A stretch of 64,000 bases of DNA from Methylomonas sp. (lineage in GTDB: Bacteria; Pseudomonadota; Gammaproteobacteria; Methylococcales; Methylomonadaceae). Shown in pieces: positions 1 through 8,429 of this stretch. Where the stretch lies: positions 196,324-260,323 of the forward strand of contig NZ_JALOBS010000003.1 in NCBI RefSeq assembly GCF_023228165.1, written 5' to 3'. A model generated the notes under the pieces. That model made no database searches. It was not told the origin of the DNA and saw nothing but the letters and a program-made list of their open reading frames with translations. The position numbers were made by a program, and so were the translations under genes. The number at the start of each line of letters is the position of its first letter. Within the stretch, counting starts at the first letter, position 1.

Positions 1-324
1 ATTCATATCGTTTTGATCGAGCCAGGCCCCATAGAAAGCCGGTTTCGGCAAAATGCTTTTGCCATGTATCAAGCGTATATAAATCCTGATATAAGTTCGC
101 ACCGGCAAACCTATAAGGCTATGGAGGCGCGATTGCAAAAAACCGGACCAGCCGCGCCGTTTACTTTGCCCGCCACGGCCGTCGCGGAAAAAGTCATTCA
201 TGCCCTGGAATCCAGGCGGCCAAAGTCCCGCTACCCGGTTACCCTCCCTACCCATTTGTTTGCCTGGCTTAAACGGATACTACCGACTTCCTGGTTGGAC
301 AAAATTTTAGTTAGCGTAGAGTAG
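1..324 (+). CDS. Short-chain dehydrogenase/reductase, C-terminal fragment (5' end outside window)
   Basis: The frame is open from base 1 and reads IHIVLIEPGPIESRF, which matches the conserved segment after the catalytic Tyr-Lys of classical SDR oxidoreductases, where the chain passes the cofactor ('V.xIEPGPIxT'). The remaining ~100 residues are the variable substrate-binding tail, with a VAEKVIHALESRRPKSRY stretch typical of the SDR C-terminus. The Rossmann GxxxGxG and YxxxK motifs lie outside the window, so cofactor and substrate cannot be stated. The stop is TAG at 322-324, followed at once by a strong hairpin. SDR membership is fairly sure; the substrate is unknown. Confidence 0.75.
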   Translation: MHIVLIEPGPIESRFRQNAFAMYQAYINPDISSHRQTYKAMEARLQKTGPAAPFTLPATAVAEKVIHALESRRPKSRYPVTLPTHLFAWLKRILPTSWLDKILVSVE

Positions 325-328
325 GCCG

Positions 329-358
329 TTAAGACGTTTTTGCCGGAAAACGTCTTAA
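329..358. terminator. Perfect 12-bp hairpin after the SDR gene
   Basis: Arms 329-340 and 347-358 pair perfectly around the 6-nt loop TGCCGG, five bases after the SDR stop codon. The 5' arm ends in TTTT but no T-run follows the 3' arm, so it is a transcript-end or stabilising stem-loop rather than a textbook intrinsic terminator. Confidence 0.5.
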
Positions 359-480
359 TCCGGTAACAATCATGCTATCAAACCGCATGAACTATGATAT
401 TATCGGTTTCAACATATAGCCCATTAAATGCTGTTGGTGGTTGTATGTTTCTTATAAAAACAACTGTGAGGTTCCAATAC

Positions 481-864
481 ATGAAAATTTTAAAAAGCGC
501 AGCTATTGCCTTCTCTTTAACCGTTGCCATGGGTTCTTTCTCAACTGCTGCAGTTGCTGAGGATCCAGGTAGAGTTTCCCATGCTCCAATCGATGTAATT
601 AAAGAAGTAAATTCCCGTATTGATGAGGCCTTTACTGCGATCAATAATGGTGCTGAAGATGCTGACGTTGCAGCATTGATCAAAAAAGCACGGGATTTTA
701 CTAAAGAATTGAATGCCAACGACAAAGTGGCAAGAGAAACAGCTAAAGTCAGAACTCATTTGAAAAATGCTGAATCCGCAGCCAAAACTGCTGATCTGTC
801 AGGTGCAAAAGAGCACTTGGAAAAAGCTAAAAAAGCTAACGAAGGTTTGAAAGGTTACCTATAA
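481..864 (+). CDS. Small exported alpha-helical protein of unknown function
   Basis: 127 residues. The start at 481 is chosen over the upstream in-frame ATG at 394 because it directly begins a signal peptide (MKILK, hydrophobic core, cleavage near AVAED) and follows GTGAGG. The mature part has no Cys, is rich in Ala, Lys, Glu and Asp, and is predicted almost entirely helical, with Lys/Ala heptad-like repeats such as KNAESAAKTADLSGAKEHLEKAKKA. This suggests a small periplasmic helical bundle. I do not recognise a named family; small metal-binding periplasmic helical proteins of nitrifiers are only vaguely similar in composition. It is monocistronic, with its own strong terminator immediately downstream, which is typical of an abundant small protein. 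Confidence 0.75.
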   Translation: MKILKSAAIAFSLTVAMGSFSTAAVAEDPGRVSHAPIDVIKEVNSRIDEAFTAINNGAEDADVAALIKKARDFTKELNANDKVARETAKVRTHLKNAESAAKTADLSGAKEHLEKAKKANEGLKGYL

Positions 865-874
865 GGTTTTGCGC

Positions 875-903
875 CGGGGTGCTGGCTAAGCACCCCGTTT
901 TTT
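875..903 (+). terminator. Intrinsic terminator
   Basis: CGGGGTGCT (875-883) pairs with AGCACCCCG (889-897) around a 5-nt loop and is followed by TTTTTT (898-903). It sits 11 bases after the stop codon of the small exported protein. Confidence 0.9.
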
Positions 904-940
904 GCTAATTATTCTTCATCCTGGAATTAAAGTTCCATCT

Positions 941-1765
941 CTAAAGATAGAAGTCCATTCTATCAAGTTCGGCTTCTATCCAACTAAGCAATTCTTTAGC
1001 GTTTTTGGGGCGTGCATCAACCCAATTCAGCTCGGCATCTCCTTTCAATAATCGCCAGCGGTGTAATAGCGCCTTGAGTTTGATTGAGTGGCTTACCGTA
1101 AGATGAAATTGTTCCGACAATTGTTGCTGGATTCGCTCTATGTCACCCGGTAGAGAAAGCGAGCGCAAATGCGTTAACTGTTCAATCAATTTCTGTATGT
1201 TGGCTAATTGCGAATTAACCCAGCTCTCCACTGCTGTTTCGGTAATCACGGAAATAGGCGATTGCGCATTATCGGAAATAACTTTTACCACTTGAATCAA
1301 TTCGCAGGAGCTGAATTTAACCGCGATTTCGTAGAAGCCGGTTGCCTCCATATCGTATACATAATCTTCCAAATATTGGACTTGCGGATGGGAGTGGGTT
1401 GCTATTGTGGCAGTTGGATATTGCGTGGCAAACGGTAGTTGCGGATAGAAGCCGCGATTGGTTTCCGAATCGATGATCTTTCCCGCCAATATCGGGCTTC
1501 CCAGCGCAAAATGGCGATGTCCTGCTATTCCCAAATTGACGATGATCGGCATGGTGGGATTAGCAAATAAAGCCATTGTGTAGCCAATCGCACCCGCCAT
1601 TGCAACCTTGCCCATGCCGGTGATGACGATGACTCGAGCTGGGTCCGAGTAGATAGTAAATGGATGATTGGCGTCGGAACGTTTTTTCAGTTGCCAGGCC
1701 TTAATGAGCGGTTTCGCTTCACAGGACAAGGCACAAAAGATAAATATACTGGCTGAGTTTTTCAA
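941..1765 (-). CDS. Nucleoside phosphorylase-like protein (PNP/UDP family)
   Basis: 274 residues. Visible motifs are VNLGIAGH near residue 80 and YDMEATGFYEIA near residue 140. The second is the conserved Met-Glu nucleoside-binding segment of the PNP/UDP superfamily (MTA/SAH nucleosidase, PNP), and a later DNAQSPI matches the Ser/Asp acid region. The chain is longer than MTA/SAH nucleosidase (~230) because the C-terminal ~90 residues form a separate helical Glu/Gln-rich extension. Proteins of this kind are usually annotated as purine or other phosphorylase family 1. The substrate is not predictable; N-glycosidic cleavage of a nucleoside or related compound is inferred. It lies downstream of the UPF0182 gene on the same strand but beyond a terminator-like hairpin. 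Confidence 0.75.
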   Translation of the reverse strand: MKNSASIFIFCALSCEAKPLIKAWQLKKRSDANHPFTIYSDPARVIVITGMGKVAMAGAIGYTMALFANPTMPIIVNLGIAGHRHFALGSPILAGKIIDSETNRGFYPQLPFATQYPTATIATHSHPQVQYLEDYVYDMEATGFYEIAVKFSSCELIQVVKVISDNAQSPISVITETAVESWVNSQLANIQKLIEQLTHLRSLSLPGDIERIQQQLSEQFHLTVSHSIKLKALLHRWRLLKGDAELNWVDARPKNAKELLSWIEAELDRMDFYL

Positions 1766-1789
1766 ACGGAAAAATAAATAAAGGAAGGC

Positions 1790-1826
1790 AATAAAAGCCT
1801 GGGGAGAGCGGCATCAAGCCCCAGGC
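1790..1826 (-). terminator. Probable intrinsic terminator of the UPF0182 gene
   Basis: On the minus strand GCCTGGGG (1826-1819) pairs with CCCCAGGC (1804-1797) around a 14-nt loop and is followed by TTTTATT. It begins 18 bases after the UPF0182 stop codon. Confidence 0.65.
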
Positions 1827-1843
1827 AGGTTGTTTTGTTGCGG

Positions 1844-4477
1844 TTAAGGATTTTTGCCGGATGTGCCTGAAGTGGAGCCGGTTGCTTGGTTGACGAACAT
1901 ATTTTTCAGACGATCGAATGCGGCCAGCAAGGTTTTATCCATGACTACTTGATTGCCAATGGAAACGATAACCCGGGCTAATTCAGGCATTTTGGTTTTG
2001 GTGGCTAGCATGTAAATGGGTTGCACATACAAAATGGAGTTACCCATGGGCAGAATGATCATGCGACCTTTTTTAACTTCCGAACCTAGTTGATTCCACA
2101 GCGTAAATTGACCGGCAATTTCTGGGTTTTGGTCGATCAGGGCATTCACCTGGGATGGACCATTGACTTGTACGGCCTTGGGGAATTTGAAAATGGTAAT
2201 GCCCGGTTTATAAGTGTTGTCGCATTTACTGGAATCCATGGTGCCGGCAATGCCAACCACGCTTAAATTATCCCGGTGTACAGGCGTCATTGGGTTGACC
2301 ATCACAAACTCTTCCAGATCGTTACAGCGGTCGAAATCCATGGTGATGAAATACGGTAAAACAGGCTGACCATCTACAGAGGCATATTGCCAGGTTTCCG
2401 CCTGCTCATAAAACAACTCCGGGCTGTTTTGGTGGTATTTGGCGTAGATTTTCATTTGCATGTAGTACAAATCTCGCGGATAACGCAAATGGCTTGACAA
2501 CGCGTCGGGCATTTCCTTCAGAGACTTAAACAGCCCCGGGTACGCCCGGTTATAGGCATTGATAATCGGGTCATGCGGTTCGGAAATGTAATAGTCGACA
2601 CCGCCGTCATAGGCATCAACGATGATCTTTACCGAATTGCGGATGTAATTGAATTTATGTTCCCCATCCAAAAAGTCGTCGGCCGCCGGTTGGGACACCG
2701 GGTACATATTGGATAGCGTATAGGCATCCTGTATCCAATACAGCCGATCTTTTTCCACCACCAAATAAGGATCTTTATCCAGATGCAGGAAGGGTGTCAG
2801 TCTCGAAATTCTATCGTCGATATTACGACGAATCAGCAGTTTGCTTTGGGTGGTGATATTAGGGGAGAAAAATATTTTTTCATCTCTAAAATAAAAGGCA
2901 AACAATAGCTTTCTGAAATACGACGGAATAGGGATGCCGGAGTCGCCCTTATAGTACTGCGATCCGTCTTGATCGGAGCTGGAAATGTCCTTAACCACCA
3001 AGCTGTTGGGCACAATGGCGTATGCGAATTTCTCTTGGCCGTAATAAATATCGGGATTTTTAACCGAAAAGCCGACATCCGAGCTCATATTCAAATCGCG
3101 TAAATACCAGACTATCGGAATTCCCGCATCCTGGGCGGCCGGCGATATAACCGCTCCGTAACCGTGGGTATAGCGCAAGTGAGTGTTTTCCCAGTTTTGC
3201 GCCTCTCGCGGTAATTTCTTGATATTGACCTCGCGCGCCGCGAGATTGACTTGTTGCAGATGGCCGTGGATGAAATAGCGGTCTTCATCTACCGTAGTGA
3301 AGCGGTAATACGGTCTGATGGCCTGTAATTGCTGATAACTATCAATTAAAAATTCTCTGTCCCAGACCGGAATGTTTTCGAAATGCTTTCTAGTCGACCA
3401 CGACTCAATGTCCTTGGTGGGATCCAGGTTAATGGGGAAATCGATGGTGGTAATATTGTTGAGGTTGTAGGCTCCCAGTGTAGCGTCAATGTTATAACGC
3501 ATAAAAGGGCCTTCCGTTCGGGTTGGGTTGGGTTTAACAATGAATTTATCGATCAGTATGGGTAGCGCATTCGAGTTTTGTAGACCCGTTATGGCGATGA
3601 AGCTTAATACCGAGATGATAATGGGCGTTTTGCTGCGGTGCCGTTCCGAAAACACATAAAACAGGATGGAGCATACTATGGTTGAAAAGGCCACTATGGA
3701 TAGCCAGATCAGCGGTAGATGAAAGCGTAAATCGATAAAGCCAGGCCCAAAAAATACCGGTTCGTGCGAGTTTGAATATAGCAATGTAAAGCGATCGAGC
3801 ATGTAACCCCAGATCACAAATAGCGCTACAAACACAAAAAGCACACTGAGGTGGATTTTTGCCCCTAAAGGAAACTCCTTGCCCTGATTTGGGATAAAGA
3901 TATGTTCCATCCAGTACAACAGCCCTGTCGCCAAAAATACCAGTATGGCGGTGAATAACAACTCCTTTTGGATCAGCATGTAGATGGGGTAGGAAAACAG
4001 ATAAAAACTAATATCGTTTCCGTATACTGGGTCGGTGAATCCCGATTCACTGCCAAAGAAAAAGAGTAAGGCGTCTTCCCATTGCAGATAAAAAGGCACC
4101 GCGATGGCAATGGCCAAGATCAGCGATATTAAAGTATAAACTTTGACCGACCCGGACATGAATACATCGGCAAACCGCTGAAAGCGCCGACGCTTTTTGT
4201 CGTCCAGCAATACTTCGTCGGGCGGGTTTAAGCCCAGATAGCGAGAGGCAATCCAGAAATGGAATTGGAAGACGGCAAAGAAAAATATTGTCACCGCGCC
4301 GGAGAAAATAAACCGGTATAACAAGCGTAGCCAGAAATAACCCTCAAACTCTAGCGATCTGAACCACCATAAATCCACGAAAAAATCGAGAAACACGAAG
4401 TAGAATGCAACATACAAGACAATGGCGCCTACGATAGTTGCGCCTGCCAACGCAGGTAACAGTTTCCGGTTACGCAT
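1844..4477 (-). CDS. UPF0182 family large membrane protein
   Basis: 877 residues, the usual size for UPF0182/COG1615. The N-terminal ~310 residues hold about seven hydrophobic segments, starting with LPALAGATIVGAIVLYVAFYFVF. The remaining ~560 residues form a large soluble, probably periplasmic domain beginning around NPTRTEGPFMRYNIDATLGAYNL. The conserved blocks RPYYRFTTVDEDRY, NTHLRYTHGYGAV and YYISEPHDPIINAY are characteristic of this family. The biochemical function of the family is unknown. The C-terminus ends in a Ser/Thr/Gly tail. The gene is transcribed divergently from a multicopper oxidase across a 235-bp intergenic region containing two inverted repeats. Confidence 0.9.
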   Translation of the reverse strand: MRNRKLLPALAGATIVGAIVLYVAFYFVFLDFFVDLWWFRSLEFEGYFWLRLLYRFIFSGAVTIFFFAVFQFHFWIASRYLGLNPPDEVLLDDKKRRRFQRFADVFMSGSVKVYTLISLILAIAIAVPFYLQWEDALLFFFGSESGFTDPVYGNDISFYLFSYPIYMLIQKELLFTAILVFLATGLLYWMEHIFIPNQGKEFPLGAKIHLSVLFVFVALFVIWGYMLDRFTLLYSNSHEPVFFGPGFIDLRFHLPLIWLSIVAFSTIVCSILFYVFSERHRSKTPIIISVLSFIAITGLQNSNALPILIDKFIVKPNPTRTEGPFMRYNIDATLGAYNLNNITTIDFPINLDPTKDIESWSTRKHFENIPVWDREFLIDSYQQLQAIRPYYRFTTVDEDRYFIHGHLQQVNLAAREVNIKKLPREAQNWENTHLRYTHGYGAVISPAAQDAGIPIVWYLRDLNMSSDVGFSVKNPDIYYGQEKFAYAIVPNSLVVKDISSSDQDGSQYYKGDSGIPIPSYFRKLLFAFYFRDEKIFFSPNITTQSKLLIRRNIDDRISRLTPFLHLDKDPYLVVEKDRLYWIQDAYTLSNMYPVSQPAADDFLDGEHKFNYIRNSVKIIVDAYDGGVDYYISEPHDPIINAYNRAYPGLFKSLKEMPDALSSHLRYPRDLYYMQMKIYAKYHQNSPELFYEQAETWQYASVDGQPVLPYFITMDFDRCNDLEEFVMVNPMTPVHRDNLSVVGIAGTMDSSKCDNTYKPGITIFKFPKAVQVNGPSQVNALIDQNPEIAGQFTLWNQLGSEVKKGRMIILPMGNSILYVQPIYMLATKTKMPELARVIVSIGNQVVMDKTLLAAFDRLKNMFVNQATGSTSGTSGKNP

Positions 4478-4503
4478 ATTTTCCTCTTAAATTTAGAATT
4501 TTA

Positions 4504-4529
4504 GCCGGCAGGGCATTGTGCCTGCCGGC
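4504..4529. promoter_or_regulatory. GC-rich inverted repeat in a divergent intergenic region
   Basis: GCCGGCAGG (4504-4512) and CCTGCCGGC (4521-4529) pair perfectly around an 8-nt loop. It lies 27 bp from the UPF0182 start and between two divergent genes, so it would sit in the 5' leader of the UPF0182 transcript or act as an operator. The same GCCGGCAGG-type stem recurs near 17800. Confidence 0.35.
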
Positions 4530-4623
4530 CTCACATCTCGGCGTTAGTTTTTCGACATTCTATCACCCAAACCCGGAATATGATTGCCCGTCATTTGTTG
4601 TAGGCACCAGACACCGGTTTTAA

Positions 4624-4649
4624 GTTCAGCGCTGAACATCGGTTAGAAT
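4624..4649 (+). promoter_or_regulatory. Palindromic candidate operator with a -10-like box upstream of the multicopper oxidase
   Basis: GTTCAGCGCTGAAC (4624-4637) is a perfect 14-bp palindrome. A TAGAAT -10-like box follows at 4644-4649. The position upstream of a putative copper oxidase would suit a dyad-binding regulator. No known consensus is claimed. Confidence 0.4.
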
Positions 4650-4712
4650 GGGAGTATGTTCAAAGCACAAATTAGAAGCTTATATCAACAAGACAACACC
4701 GAGGGGGAACGC

Positions 4713-6389
4713 ATGACATTACTCAATAGACGTCGATTTATCCAGCAATCCGCAGTAAGTGCGGCGATCGCCTCGTTTCCGAGTTTGCTACTGGCTAAAA
4801 AAGGTAGCATCAAAACTGCCGCTACGCCCGGTTTTAAAGCCGATGTGGAGATTGAATTTACTGCACATACAGCACAGATTGCAATTTTGGCCGCCGGCCC
4901 CGCCACGCAAGTGCAAAAGTATTCCGCAAGGCTAATCAAGGGCCCGCAGCAAACCCTGCAGCAAATAGCCGATAGCTTTTTGGGGCCGGTTCTGAATTTT
5001 CAGCAAGGCCAAAAAGTAAGAGTGTTTTTCAAAAATACGCTGAATCAGCCGTCCATCATTCATTGGCATGGCTTGCATGTGCCGCAACGCAGCGACGGCC
5101 ACCCCATGTATTCGATTGAACATGGCGAGCAGTTTGTATACGAATTCGAAGTCATGAATCGTGCCGGTAGCAGTTTTTATCATTCGCACTCGCACAACCT
5201 GACCGCGGAACAGGTTTACCGGGGGTTGGCGGGTTTGATTATCGTGACGGATAGCGACGAACAAAAATTGGATTTGCCGTCCGGCGAGTTCGATATGCCG
5301 TTAGTGATTCAAGACCGCAGTTTCGGCGACAACAATCAACTGCAATATGTGCGGATGATGCACCAGCGCATGGAGGGTTTTTTGGGCGATAGTATTCTGG
5401 TCAATGGCAAGCTGAATGCGGAATTCAATGTCAAATCTTCTGCCTATCGCTTCAGGGCGCTAAACGGCTCCAATTCGCGGATATACAAGCTGGGTTGGGA
5501 GGATGGGACGCCATTGACGGCCATCGGTACCGATGGCGGCCTGTTGCCTAAGCCGGAAACCCGGCCTTACATCATGCTGGCGCCGGGTGAACGGGTGGAC
5601 TTATGGCTGGATTTCAGCGGTCGAGCGGTTGGCAGTAAGTTAGTTATGAACAGCCTGCCCTTTGCCGGCACGCAGCCTAAAATGACTGAGCGAATGAACG
5701 GAAAAGGCATGGGCATGATGCATAAGCGCTTGGCGCAAGGTGTCGAATTTGCCGTTGCCACTTTCAAAGTAACCGAAAAAGTCAGTGATTCAATCAAGCT
5801 GCCCGAGGTGCTTGTACCATTTCAACGCCTGAGTCAGACTGATGTCGATAACGCCGATAAGCCAATACCTATCGGAATTTCCATGAAGCCGATGCGGCCA
5901 TTATTGAACCGCAAAAGCTTTGCAATGGACAAGGTTTTGGAATTTGAGCGGGTTGCGTTAGGGACAATCAAAAAAATTCGAATCTTTCATGATCATGAAA
6001 TGCCGGCTGGCGGGGGTATGAAGCATACTGCAAAAGTTGAGGCGGAGAACCCCATGCGCGGCATGCGCATGAAAAGGAGCATGGATGAGGCTGGACAGGA
6101 GCACGGCAAAGGAAGAAAAATGGGCATGATGGATATGGCTCACCCCATTCATTTGCACGGTCAGCAATTTCAAGTGTTGCGCCGAGTTACCTCGATGGTG
6201 AAATCCGACTATGCGTCGGTCAAACACGGTTTCATCGACTCCGGCTGGAAAGATACCGTGTTGGTGATGCCGGGCGAAGAAGTGGAAATCATCAAACCTT
6301 TTCAGGATTACAAAGGCCTGTTTTTGTACCACTGCCACAATCTGGAGCATGAAGACTTGGGTATGATGCGGCAATTCTTGGTGGAATAG
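4713..6389 (+). CDS. Tat-exported multicopper oxidase with Met-rich inserts
   Basis: 558 residues from the ATG at 4713, chosen over the upstream start at 4656 because GAGGGGG precedes it and the Tat motif NRRRFIQQS follows. All four copper-ligand blocks are present: HWHG, HSHSH, HPIHLHG and HCHNLEHEDLGMM, the last supplying the type 1 ligands Cys, His and Met. This is a complete three-domain laccase-like oxidase acting in the periplasm. Two Met/His-rich stretches, near residues 322-342 (MTERMNGKGMGMMH) and 428-477 (just before HPIHLHG), recall the copper-loading methionine segments of CueO and CopA. The likely role is cuprous oxidase or copper tolerance; a laccase-type organic substrate is the alternative. 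It is convergent with a second multicopper oxidase. Confidence 0.9.
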   Translation: MTLLNRRRFIQQSAVSAAIASFPSLLLAKKGSIKTAATPGFKADVEIEFTAHTAQIAILAAGPATQVQKYSARLIKGPQQTLQQIADSFLGPVLNFQQGQKVRVFFKNTLNQPSIIHWHGLHVPQRSDGHPMYSIEHGEQFVYEFEVMNRAGSSFYHSHSHNLTAEQVYRGLAGLIIVTDSDEQKLDLPSGEFDMPLVIQDRSFGDNNQLQYVRMMHQRMEGFLGDSILVNGKLNAEFNVKSSAYRFRALNGSNSRIYKLGWEDGTPLTAIGTDGGLLPKPETRPYIMLAPGERVDLWLDFSGRAVGSKLVMNSLPFAGTQPKMTERMNGKGMGMMHKRLAQGVEFAVATFKVTEKVSDSIKLPEVLVPFQRLSQTDVDNADKPIPIGISMKPMRPLLNRKSFAMDKVLEFERVALGTIKKIRIFHDHEMPAGGGMKHTAKVEAENPMRGMRMKRSMDEAGQEHGKGRKMGMMDMAHPIHLHGQQFQVLRRVTSMVKSDYASVKHGFIDSGWKDTVLVMPGEEVEIIKPFQDYKGLFLYHCHNLEHEDLGMMRQFLVE

Positions 6390-6408
6390 CCAGTAAGACG
6401 GCTAAACA

Positions 6409-6444
6409 AAAAAACCGCGCTAACTGAGGTTAGCGCGGTTTTTT
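6409..6444. terminator. Bidirectional intrinsic terminator between the two multicopper oxidases
   Basis: Arms 6409-6424 and 6429-6444 form a perfect 16-bp stem with loop TGAG. The stem has A6 on the left and T6 on the right, so it gives a U-tract in either direction. It lies 20 bp from both convergent stop codons. Confidence 0.95.
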
Positions 6445-6465
6445 AATCGCCACAATAATGGTTAT

Positions 6466-8193
6466 CTATTTGCCGAACAGAGCCAAAATCTCTTTACGTT
6501 TGATGTACAGCGTATAGCCCAGCAAACCTAACACAAAGCCGTAAAACAACTGACCGATAAACGAAGTTTTGTTGGCGCTACTGGATTGGCTGGTTGAGCC
6601 ATTGCTTGGATTGGCGGACGGAGGCGGTATAACAAAAGCCTTTTCCTTGGTTGCTCTTATTTCAGGAAAACCCAAGCTTTTCCATTTGTCGTAATCCTGC
6701 CAGGCGGCATATTTGCCTTGCCAGAATTCTTTGGTGAAATACGGCAGCAAACTCATGCCGTGTACTTCGGGAATACCCTTTTCATCCAAAAAGTTTTTAT
6801 ATACCAATAGACTGATATCGCCGCCTTCGCCAATACCATCTGTGGTAAACGACTTCTCGACGTGATCGTGGAACATCCACACGCCCTGGCCAAAACTATT
6901 CAAGCCATCGTCGACGCCGCTGATTTCCAAATCCAGCCGCTGCGCGGGGACCATGGCATGTACGTCACGCTTAATATAGCTGGCAGGGCCGTTGTCGACG
7001 CCATCGTAATGAGTCACCATGGGTTTATGGCCGTGAATATGCATGGCGAAGGCTTCTTCATGGCCGTTGAATATGCGTAATTTAGCTTTTTTGTTTTCTT
7101 CCATGACGATCAGCGATTCCCGCAATGTATAAGGGAACGAGCGGCCATTCAGCATGAAATAATCGGGAGAGGAATCGGTGATGTCGTATTCCGTATTCAA
7201 GCGCTTGCCGATCAGACGCGGGTCATTGGCCGAGCGGGCCATTTCATGCAGTTCCTTGTCGGCGGACTGATAGTGCATGTCGTATTCGTAGGCGTATTTT
7301 TCCTTGACGGCCACCGATGGGTGTCTGACCTGGCCGGCGCCGACATTGAAAACCTGTACCCAGTTATTAGGACGGTTTTCCTCAACTACAAAAATACCCT
7401 GTAAGCCCATGGGAATATGGGTATGGGGTTGTACGTGGCAGTGATAATACTGCGTGCCGGGTTGACGGGGTTTAATGACGTAGGTTTTGCTGCTGCCGGG
7501 CATGACATCCATCTGACCGGTTTGGCCGACGCCGTCATTACCTTCGCCGCTGTGGTCCATGTAAGGGTGGTCCACGCCATGTAAATGGATGGAATGCGGC
7601 AAATAATGGCTATTTTCCAATACCAACCAAATAATATCGCCCTGCTCGACCCGAATAACCGGCGAAGGAACGCGCAGCAAGGAGTTGGCAACCGGCTCAT
7701 ACAAGCTTAGAGTGGACATGTCGCGTGTTTTGGGGGCGTAGACCCAAAAGGTTGGCTGAATGCCAGGCGCAATGTCGAAGGTAGTGGTAGGTAACTGCGA
7801 ATCGGGTGAATGTCCGTTTAATTCGGCAATTTCCAGTTTAATGATGTAATGATCGGGGTCACCGTCACCATCCATGTCGTTGCCTACCGTAATGGCGTCG
7901 GCAGCCAGCTGAGTTTTCATCAGCGTGTCCATGGAAATATTGTTGGTGCCTTTAACGAATGCTGCAATATCGGCAGGATTATCAGGGTTGCACATCCTTG
8001 ATTCCTGAATCTCCACGCCATCAATGACTTGAGCATCGCGCCACTTCGGGTCTGTAAAATCAGAGCACACTTCTTCTGCCGTACCCATTGTGACATTGCT
8101 GGAAGCAGGCAATTGGTTGGCTACGGCTGTGGCCAAGGGTGACATAGGCAGCAGCATGGCCCCACACAGAATGGGAAAAACTTTTTTATGCAT
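6466..8193 (-). CDS. Membrane-anchored multicopper oxidase
   Basis: 575 residues from the ATG at 8193, which has ATGAGG seven bases upstream; an earlier in-frame start exists at 8217. A Sec signal peptide opens the protein (HKKVFPILCGAMLLPMSPLATAVA). Copper-binding blocks are HSIHLHGVDH, YYHCHVQPHTHIPMG (a HCH...H...M set in the middle of the chain), MHIHGHKP and WMFHDHVEK. The order differs from classic laccases: the type 1-like HCHxxPHxxxxM block precedes the MHIHGH block, suggesting a permuted or two-domain-type arrangement. A C-terminal Ser/Asn-rich linker leads to one membrane helix (FIGQLFYGFVLGLLGYTLYI) followed by KRKE, so it is held in the inner membrane facing the periplasm. The substrate is unknown. 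Confidence 0.8.
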   Translation of the reverse strand: MHKKVFPILCGAMLLPMSPLATAVANQLPASSNVTMGTAEEVCSDFTDPKWRDAQVIDGVEIQESRMCNPDNPADIAAFVKGTNNISMDTLMKTQLAADAITVGNDMDGDGDPDHYIIKLEIAELNGHSPDSQLPTTTFDIAPGIQPTFWVYAPKTRDMSTLSLYEPVANSLLRVPSPVIRVEQGDIIWLVLENSHYLPHSIHLHGVDHPYMDHSGEGNDGVGQTGQMDVMPGSSKTYVIKPRQPGTQYYHCHVQPHTHIPMGLQGIFVVEENRPNNWVQVFNVGAGQVRHPSVAVKEKYAYEYDMHYQSADKELHEMARSANDPRLIGKRLNTEYDITDSSPDYFMLNGRSFPYTLRESLIVMEENKKAKLRIFNGHEEAFAMHIHGHKPMVTHYDGVDNGPASYIKRDVHAMVPAQRLDLEISGVDDGLNSFGQGVWMFHDHVEKSFTTDGIGEGGDISLLVYKNFLDEKGIPEVHGMSLLPYFTKEFWQGKYAAWQDYDKWKSLGFPEIRATKEKAFVIPPPSANPSNGSTSQSSSANKTSFIGQLFYGFVLGLLGYTLYIKRKEILALFGK

Positions 8194-8429
8194 AGAAAGC
8201 CTCATAAAAATTGACACGAGTCTATTGGATAACGAATTACGGTTCCAACATCAGGAAAGCCCAATACTGTAACCAGAACCCATAGGTAAAGTACAGAAAT
8301 TATTTCGAAAATTGTCTTTCGGAATACGGCCGAGACTCGGTAAAACGCGTCTATTCGGGAAAATCGTTATAATCCTGTCTACGGGTTTTTAACCTTAAAC
8401 GATCGCCAACCAAACTCCAGTTTACATTT

